From assembly GCA_027854065.1 (NCBI GenBank), contig JAQGEF010000015.1, positions 34,974-98,973 of the forward strand: a stretch of 64,000 nt of DNA, written 5' to 3'. Each line of letters starts with the position of its first letter. The first letter of the stretch is position 1. The DNA comes from Polluticaenibacter yanchengensis (GTDB taxonomy: Bacteria > Bacteroidota > Bacteroidia > Chitinophagales > Chitinophagaceae). Positions 58,025 to 64,000 of this stretch are shown piece by piece. The position numbers were made by a program, and so were the translations under genes. The notes under the pieces are model-generated. The model was not told the origin of the DNA. It saw only the letters and a list, made by a program, of their open reading frames with translations, and made no database searches.

Positions 58025-60901
58025 ATGATGAACTTCTTAGAAACGGTAGCTTCTGAAATATCTGAAAAATATAAAAATAACTTGCATAAGCTTGTCTTGG
58101 TTTTTCCCAACCAACGACAAGCTTTTTATTTTAGAAACTATTTCATTAAACAAAATGTTGGCATCAATTTTTTGCCACGTTTGTTCACCATTGAACAGTT
58201 CATTACCCATATTACCCAAAAACAGACGGCTGATAAAATTGTACAGGTTTATGAACTTTATAATGCATTTAGCTACGTATATGAGCATGTATATGCGGAT
58301 AAGGAAAAGAGCAGATCTTTTGAACAGTTTTATAATATCGGGCTTACATTATTGAGCGATTTTGAGGAAGTAAACACATCGCTGGTAAATATTAATACTT
58401 TATGCAGTATATTAGAAGATATCGAATCTATTGATAAGCAGTTTGATGAGTTAAGTGATGAGCAAAAAGCATACCTATACCAGTTTGGTAGCAGCTTAAA
58501 TAGTAAAAGCGCGATACAGCAAAACTTCATTACATTGTGGCAGAGATTGCCGGAAATATACAACAGGTTTTACAGCCAGCTGGAGAAGGGGGGATTAACT
58601 ACCAATGGCATGGCTTTCAGAGCTGCCGTGACTATGCTGAAAAATAACCCTGCTTACCTGGTAAATAATAAAACAGGCATTAGTAATGTTGGTTTTGTTG
58701 GTTTTAATGCACTGAACAAATGTGAATTTACCATTTTTGAAATTTTACAAAACCAGGGCAATGCCACATTCTGGTTTGATGCTGATGATTATTATTTGAA
58801 TAACAAAAAGCAGGAAGCAGGTTTCTTCTTAAGGAAAAGCCTGGTGGATGGCGGTTTGAAGAATAGCCTGGAATCTGTAAATGTAATTGCCAATGCCACG
58901 GATATAATAGAAGTTGTAGGGGTGCAGGGCAGCATTGCCCAGACCAAACTTATAGTGGACTGGTTAAAGCAATTACCCGAAGACCTGGAAACGGCAGATG
59001 CCGCTATTTTAATCGCTGATGAGAGCTTGCTTATCCCTGCCTTACAATCATTGCCGGCAGATATTAATGCTATAAATGTAACAATGGGCCTGCCATTGAA
59101 AAGCACTGCTTTATTTAGTTTCCTGAATATTTACTTTAATATACAGCAATCATTGGCAGGTAATAACAATGAGATACATTATACTTTAATTGAGCAATGG
59201 CTCCGAAGTAAATATTGCGACTGGAAGGAGGCCGAAAAAAAGAGTATTACTGATGACATTAACAGTAAAAATATCATTTCTGTCAGGATCAGTAGTTTGA
59301 AAGGCATTTCCGTATTGGGAGACCTTGTTTTTAATAGTAGCAGCCATTTAAATGCTGAAAAATTCTTAAAACAGTTTAAGTTATTGGTAAAGTGTCTGGT
59401 GCCCAAAGCTAAAGAAGATAAAACCATCAAACCGGATGAACTGTTTATATTGGAAGTATGGAAGAAAATACAGGTTTTAGAGCAGATGTTTATGAAAATC
59501 GGTCAGGATTTTAGTATAGATTTTATCATTAAAACCATAAAAACATTTCTTTCTGATTTAAGCTTGCCTTTTCAGGGTACATCTGTATCTGGTGTACAGG
59601 TGATGGGTTTGCTGGAAAGCAGGGGATTGGATTTTAAACATGTGCTTTTAATCGGCGCCTCTGAAGGAACACTGCCGTCTAAATCAGCGTCTAAATCGTA
59701 TATTCCTCACAATGTAAGAAAAGCCTTTGAGTTGCCGTTAGCAGAATTCCAGGAAGCTATATCTGCTTATGTTTTTTACAGGTTGTTGCACAGAGTGAAG
59801 CAATTAACGTTGGTGTACAATAAGCAGGTTTCCGATATCAGTACCGGTGAACCTTCCAGGTTTATACAGCAACTGGATTTTGAAACGGGTTATGATATTC
59901 AATACCGGTTTACCTCATTTGAGACAGCGCCTAATAGTACACAGGAAATTATAGTAGAAAAGACACCAGATGTCGTTGAACGTATTAAAAGGTCTTTGGA
60001 GCACATTTCTCCATCTGCTATTAAAACCTATATGGGATGCTCCTTACAGTTTTACTATAAATACGTCGCGAGGATCAAAGAACCGGAAATGATTACCGAG
60101 TCCGTTGATGCTGCTATGTTTGGTTCTCTTTTACATAGGATCATGGAACTGGTTTACCGGGATGATAAAGGTATTGTCGTAAAGGAGCTAATTGACCAGG
60201 ATTATATACGCAGCCGTATTGACAGATTACAGGAGTTTTCATCCAGGGCCTTTTTGGAACTATATACCAAAGGTAATGTGGATGGAAACCTTACTGGTAT
60301 TAACAGCATTGTAAATGATATCTTAATCCAGTATGCGGAGGCATTACTTCAGTTCGATTTAGATTATGCCCCTTTCAGGATTGTAGATTTAGAAATAAAA
60401 TTAAATGTACCTGTTAATGTGAATTGTAACGGAGAAGAATTGAAAGTCCATTTTGAGGGATTGGTGGACAGAATAGATGAAAAGAATGGTGTTTACAGGA
60501 TGGTTGATTATAAAACCGGTGTAGATAGTTTAATGATATCCGGTTTTAATGATTTGTTTGAACAAGGTAATAAGAAATTAAACGGTGCTGCTTTACAAAC
60601 CATTATCTACACATTTTTGTACTCGCGGTCATTTCCCCAGCATCAAAATATAGAACCCGCATTAATGCCTTTAAGAGAATTAATTAAGAATAATAAAGAC
60701 AGTTTAAGGTTCTTTATAAAAGACGAAGGCGTGCCGTTGGATTACCGGTATTTCATGGATAACAGTGCGCTGATAGAAGAAAAGCTGAGTGCAATTATAA
60801 AAGATATTTTAAATAAAGACCTTGCATTTGAACAAACCGAACATGAGTTGCTTTGCTCTTATTGTACTTATAATAAAATTTGTGACCGGGTGGTATTCTA
60901 A
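58025..60901 (+). CDS. AddB-like PD-(D/E)XK nuclease with Fe-S cluster residues
   Basis: A 958-residue protein of the AddB/RexB group of double-strand-break repair nucleases. The N-terminal 600 residues are helicase-like but without a normal Walker A (LVLVFPNQRQAFYFRNY). The C-terminal nuclease has YMGCSLQFYYKYVARIKEP near 671, the active site VDRID...MVDYKTG near 826, and the end CSYCTYNKICDRVVF, so four cysteines for a 4Fe-4S cluster (one near 671, three at the end) as in AddB. No addA-like gene is in this window. The start is either of two adjacent ATGs at 58025 and 58028. Confidence 0.85.
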   Translation: MMNFLETVASEISEKYKNNLHKLVLVFPNQRQAFYFRNYFIKQNVGINFLPRLFTIEQFITHITQKQTADKIVQVYELYNAFSYVYEHVYADKEKSRSFEQFYNIGLTLLSDFEEVNTSLVNINTLCSILEDIESIDKQFDELSDEQKAYLYQFGSSLNSKSAIQQNFITLWQRLPEIYNRFYSQLEKGGLTTNGMAFRAAVTMLKNNPAYLVNNKTGISNVGFVGFNALNKCEFTIFEILQNQGNATFWFDADDYYLNNKKQEAGFFLRKSLVDGGLKNSLESVNVIANATDIIEVVGVQGSIAQTKLIVDWLKQLPEDLETADAAILIADESLLIPALQSLPADINAINVTMGLPLKSTALFSFLNIYFNIQQSLAGNNNEIHYTLIEQWLRSKYCDWKEAEKKSITDDINSKNIISVRISSLKGISVLGDLVFNSSSHLNAEKFLKQFKLLVKCLVPKAKEDKTIKPDELFILEVWKKIQVLEQMFMKIGQDFSIDFIIKTIKTFLSDLSLPFQGTSVSGVQVMGLLESRGLDFKHVLLIGASEGTLPSKSASKSYIPHNVRKAFELPLAEFQEAISAYVFYRLLHRVKQLTLVYNKQVSDISTGEPSRFIQQLDFETGYDIQYRFTSFETAPNSTQEIIVEKTPDVVERIKRSLEHISPSAIKTYMGCSLQFYYKYVARIKEPEMITESVDAAMFGSLLHRIMELVYRDDKGIVVKELIDQDYIRSRIDRLQEFSSRAFLELYTKGNVDGNLTGINSIVNDILIQYAEALLQFDLDYAPFRIVDLEIKLNVPVNVNCNGEELKVHFEGLVDRIDEKNGVYRMVDYKTGVDSLMISGFNDLFEQGNKKLNGAALQTIIYTFLYSRSFPQHQNIEPALMPLRELIKNNKDSLRFFIKDEGVPLDYRYFMDNSALIEEKLSAIIKDILNKDLAFEQTEHELLCSYCTYNKICDRVVF

Positions 60902-60912
60902 ATATAATTTAA

Positions 60913-61992
60913 ATGAGAAACAGAAGAAAATTTCTAGGTAAAATAATTACCACAGCTTCAGTGTATGCATTTGGTGGCAGTTTAAATACAAACCTGGATG
61001 CCCAAACACTGAAAATAAAAGATAAGGAGCAAAGATCCTTTGAACCAGTGGTGATATCAACCTGGGAAGTAGGGGTAGAAGCAAATGCTCAAGCATGGAA
61101 GACACTTTCACAGGGAGGTACTGCTTTAGATGCCGTTGAAAAAGGGGTGATGGCAATAGAAGACTCTATTAACTGTTGCGTAGGTTTAGGTGGCAACCCG
61201 GACAGAACCGGCATTGTTACTTTAGATGCCAGTATCATGGACCACGAATTTAATTGCGGAGCCGTAGCAGGTTTAGAACGGATCAAACATCCGGTATCTG
61301 TAGCCAGGAGAGTAATGGAAAAAACACCACATGTTTTTTTAATAGGCGAGGGCGCCCAGAAATTTGCAATCGAACAAGGATTTCCGTTAGAAAGTGGAGA
61401 GTTGTCCAAAGAAGCTAAAAAAGAATACGATAAGTTTTTGAAAAGCGGCAAGTATAAACCGCAGATAAATATAGAAAACTCAGGTAATAAGTCTGAACCT
61501 GTTTTACCCGGACCTGATACTTACAATACAGGAGGTCCAATGAACCACGATACGATTGCCATGCTGGCCATTGATAAGCATGGCAACTTAAGTGGTAGTT
61601 GTACAACCAGTGGCATGAAATTTAAAATGCGGGGAAGAGTAGGAGATTCTCCCCTGATTGGCTCGGCACTATTTGTAGATAACGAAGTGGGGGCTTGCGC
61701 CGCTACCGGCCAGGGCGAAGATGTCATTAGGATTGCTGCCTCCAGTTATGTGGTAGAGCAAATGAGAAACGGTGTATCGCCGCAACAAGCCTGTAAAAAT
61801 GCCATAGAAAGAATTGTGAAAATTAAAGGTGACGTTCATAAAGAAATACAGGTTGCTTTTATCGCACTCAGTAATAAAGGCGAAGTCGGTGCTTACTGTA
61901 TTCAACCAGATTTTAATTATGCCATTAAAACAGCAACAGAAGAGCGTTTGATAACCCCTGATAGTTTCATTCCTAAAGATATTAAGAAATAA
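60913..61992 (+). CDS. Glycosylasparaginase (N4-(beta-GlcNAc)-L-asparaginase)
   Basis: An Ntn-hydrolase of 359 residues that splits the bond between asparagine and N-acetylglucosamine, or acts as a related asparaginase. The precursor self-cleaves before the catalytic Thr214 in GPMNHDTIAML. SGSCTTSGMKFKMRGRVGDSPLIGSALFVDNEVGACAATGQGED follows, the substrate loop. The N-terminus has a twin-arginine-type signal (RNRRKFLGK plus a hydrophobic run), so it is probably exported folded. It starts 12 bases after the nuclease stop and overlaps the cutC ATG by one base, so these form an operon, though no shared function is evident. Confidence 0.9.
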   Translation: MRNRRKFLGKIITTASVYAFGGSLNTNLDAQTLKIKDKEQRSFEPVVISTWEVGVEANAQAWKTLSQGGTALDAVEKGVMAIEDSINCCVGLGGNPDRTGIVTLDASIMDHEFNCGAVAGLERIKHPVSVARRVMEKTPHVFLIGEGAQKFAIEQGFPLESGELSKEAKKEYDKFLKSGKYKPQINIENSGNKSEPVLPGPDTYNTGGPMNHDTIAMLAIDKHGNLSGSCTTSGMKFKMRGRVGDSPLIGSALFVDNEVGACAATGQGEDVIRIAASSYVVEQMRNGVSPQQACKNAIERIVKIKGDVHKEIQVAFIALSNKGEVGAYCIQPDFNYAIKTATEERLITPDSFIPKDIKK

Positions 61993-62723
61993 TGATTACG
62001 AAAATTGAGATAGCAACATCTGACTTTATCACAACGAAAGCCGCATATGAAGGCGGAGCGGACAGAATTGAACTGTGTGCGAACCTGGCAGAGGGCGGCA
62101 CGACACCTTCATTCGGACTCATAAAAAAAGCTTGTGAAACTTTTGGCGATGCTGAAATTTATGCAATGATCCGGCCCCGTGGAGGTGATTTTTTGTATAA
62201 TGCAGATGAGTACGAAATAATGCTACAGGATATAAAAATGGCGAAAGACCTGGGCTGTGACGGTGTGGTATTTGGCTTGCTGAATATTGATGGAAGCATA
62301 GATGTCAAAAGAACATCAAAGCTGGTTCAGTCAGCATATCCATTAGGGATTACTTTTCACCGGGCTTTTGACCGTTGTAACCAACCTTTTGAAGCACTGG
62401 AGCAATTGATAGAAATTGGTTGTGAACGTATCTTGACTTCCGGGCAAACGCCAAATGCAACAGATAGCCTGGATCTGCTAAAGCAGTTAAACGAACAGGC
62501 GGGTGGCCGGATCATCATAATGCCCGGGAGCGGCGTTAATGCCGCCAATGTAAAATTGGTAAAAGAGCAAACAGGTTGTTATGAATTTCATGCCTCACTA
62601 AGAACAAAAAAAGAATCGGGTATGGCATTTAAACATTCGAACTTTATAAATGACGCCGGAAGCTATAGTAATAACTTTATTAATTCCAACGAAGTTAAAC
62701 GCTTTAAAGTGGCAGCGTCTTAA
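61992..62723 (+). CDS. cutC: CutC family protein
   Basis: A 243-residue TIM barrel. The start TKIEIATSDFITTKAAYEGGADRIELCANLAEGGTTPSFGLIKKA and the later GITFHRAFDRCNQPFEALEQLIEIGCERILTSGQ and IIIMPGSGVNAANV are CutC motifs. The family was first linked to copper tolerance, but that role is weakly supported and the enzyme activity is unsettled. It overlaps the preceding gene by one base (TAATG). The tail residues NDAGSYSNNFINSNEVKRFKVA are variable. Confidence 0.92.
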   Translation: MITKIEIATSDFITTKAAYEGGADRIELCANLAEGGTTPSFGLIKKACETFGDAEIYAMIRPRGGDFLYNADEYEIMLQDIKMAKDLGCDGVVFGLLNIDGSIDVKRTSKLVQSAYPLGITFHRAFDRCNQPFEALEQLIEIGCERILTSGQTPNATDSLDLLKQLNEQAGGRIIIMPGSGVNAANVKLVKEQTGCYEFHASLRTKKESGMAFKHSNFINDAGSYSNNFINSNEVKRFKVAAS

Positions 62724-62808
62724 ACATTAAACCAAATAATGTTTATAAGTTTTAGTAGAGATTCTTTCCTGCTGTTATATTTTCGCAGAATAATTTAATA
62801 ACCATTAC

Positions 62809-63945
62809 ATGTTAAAAATAGGAATACTTGGCGGAGGACAATTAGGTAGAATGATGTTGCAACAAGCAGCGAATTACCCGGTAAAGACCTATATCCTGGA
62901 AAATGATGCTAACTGCCCGTCTGCACATTTATGTTCTGAATTTATACTTGGCAATATACAGGATTATAATGATGTATATAATTTTGGCAAAAACGTTGAT
63001 GTATTAACTATCGAAATTGAAAATGTAAATATTGATGCGTTAGAAGCATTGGAGAATGAAGGGAAAAGAATAGTCCCGAATACGAAAGTATTAAGAACAA
63101 TTAAAAGTAAGATCATTCAAAAAGATTTTTACGCTAAAAATGAGATCCCTTCTCCAAAATATCTTACCACTCAAAAACTATCCGATTTACAGAACCTGGC
63201 TCACTTTTTACCGGCAGTGCATAAAATAGCAGAAGGAGGATACGACGGCAGGGGAGTAGTGGTGATAAATACTGTCTCCGAAATTGAAAAAGGGTTTGAT
63301 GCACCTTCTGTACTGGAGCAAAAAATAGATATAGCAAAAGAAGTATCGGTAATTGTAGCGGCAAATAAAGGTGAAATAGTGATCTATCCACCGGTTGAAA
63401 TGCTGGTAAATAAACAATTAAATCAACTCGATTACCAGGTATGTCCGGCACAGATTACGGAAAAAATATTATGGCGTTTAGAAGCGATCGCCATTAAACT
63501 GGTTAAAAATCTGGCTTCAGATGGTTTGTTTGCTGTTGAATTTTTAATAGATTACAACGATGATGTCTGGGTAAACGAAACCGCTCCAAGAGTTCATAAT
63601 AGTGGCCATCATTCCATAGAAGCACATTATTCGTCCCAATATGATATGTTATTGCGCATATTAATGAACTATCCTTTAGGGAATACAGATGCGATAAGTC
63701 CGTCCGCGCTTATCAATTTAGTTGGTGCCGATGGTTACGAAGGCGATGTGTATTATGAAGGTTTAGAAGAAGTGTTGAAATTTGATAAAGTATATGTACA
63801 CATTTATGGCAAGGCTAAAACCAAGCCAGGCAGGAAAATGGGACATATTACCGTATTAGGCAAAGACAGGCAGGATTTAATTTATCGCTCCAAGCAAATA
63901 AAAGAGATTATAAAAGTAGTAAGTAACGTGAGTTTTGGGTCCTAA
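62809..63945 (+). CDS. purK: 5-(carboxyamino)imidazole ribonucleotide synthase
   Basis: PurK uses ATP and bicarbonate to carboxylate AIR on its amino group in purine synthesis. The 378 residues have GILGGGQLGRMMLQQA at the N-terminus, the ATP-grasp part with KIAEGGYDGRGVVVI, and VNETAPRVHNSGHHSIEA (metal/ADP site) near 260. The end includes GHITVLGKD. The purE partner would be expected just downstream, outside the window. It starts 85 bases after cutC; the last 55 bases of the window after its stop show only a small 7-bp hairpin (ATGTTGA/TCAACAT). Confidence 0.95.
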   Translation: MLKIGILGGGQLGRMMLQQAANYPVKTYILENDANCPSAHLCSEFILGNIQDYNDVYNFGKNVDVLTIEIENVNIDALEALENEGKRIVPNTKVLRTIKSKIIQKDFYAKNEIPSPKYLTTQKLSDLQNLAHFLPAVHKIAEGGYDGRGVVVINTVSEIEKGFDAPSVLEQKIDIAKEVSVIVAANKGEIVIYPPVEMLVNKQLNQLDYQVCPAQITEKILWRLEAIAIKLVKNLASDGLFAVEFLIDYNDDVWVNETAPRVHNSGHHSIEAHYSSQYDMLLRILMNYPLGNTDAISPSALINLVGADGYEGDVYYEGLEEVLKFDKVYVHIYGKAKTKPGRKMGHITVLGKDRQDLIYRSKQIKEIIKVVSNVSFGS

Positions 63946-64000
63946 ATGTTGATTATCAACATATGTAGATAAAAAGTTTTTGGGAAAAAGCAGGTATGGG

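Noticed and set aside
1-64000. CRISPR array, tRNA, rRNA, integrase or insertion sequence
   Set aside because: I looked for regular spaced direct repeats, the tRNA T-loop pattern and transposase motifs, and found none; a tRNAscan or CRISPR-finder run would settle it.

Overview
The window looks like a chromosomal segment of a Bacteroidota bacterium, most likely family Chitinophagaceae. The family assignment is inferred from protein style, not from a marker search. Supporting signs are: A+T-rich DNA; few Shine-Dalgarno sequences; many genes preceded by the Bacteroidota -7 box TAnnTTTG; futalosine-route menaquinone synthesis (MqnB); tryptophan 2,3-dioxygenase; DUF6089- and DUF5723-like barrels; an alpha-2-macroglobulin carrying SusC-type modules; and many lipoproteins with short lipoboxes. 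I see no rRNA, tRNA, CRISPR array, integrase or insertion sequence.

Layout. 1-7 kb: the 5' part of a secreted protein and a small partner, gltX, der, mqnB and an M13 peptidase lipoprotein. 7-11 kb: ribD, converging on a tightly overlapping four-gene operon (methyltransferase, AIR-synthase-like protein, ThiE-like protein, Trm112-like protein) read from a TPP riboswitch. 11-18 kb: two divergent glycosyltransferases, hemL and topA. 18-29 kb: a pectate-lyase-like lipoprotein, a TonB-C-terminal-like protein, a PnuC-family transporter, an ABC-F protein, cystathionine beta-synthase, a DUF6089 barrel, a methyltransferase, kynA and a VOC protein. 29-40 kb: an RlpA-like protein, a cupin, a giant alpha-2-macroglobulin, a phosphohexomutase and aminopeptidase P. 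40-46 kb: a coupled pair of an M48-like peptidase and a 1711-residue pseudokinase/DUF4011/SF1-helicase/Vsr-like protein, which I read as a candidate defence module. 46-50 kb: an ABC exporter converging on a three-gene cassette (306-residue protein, SdpA-like protein, HTTM/SdpB-like protein) that resembles an SDP-type peptide toxin system. 50-64 kb: an OmpA-family barrel, lipocalin, Crp/Fnr regulator, dtd, rlmH, an OmpH-like protein, an AddB-like nuclease, a Tat-exported glycosylasparaginase, cutC and purK.

Most of the window is housekeeping. The parts that are not are the TPP-riboswitch operon, the peptidase-helicase pair, the SDP-like cassette, the alpha-2-macroglobulin with inserted TonB-plug modules, and a family of seven intergenic palindromic elements of about 110-180 bp with related outer arms. 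Several genes end in long, perfect, A/T-rich hairpins. At least three genes have a -7 box so close to the start codon that their mRNAs should be leaderless or nearly so.
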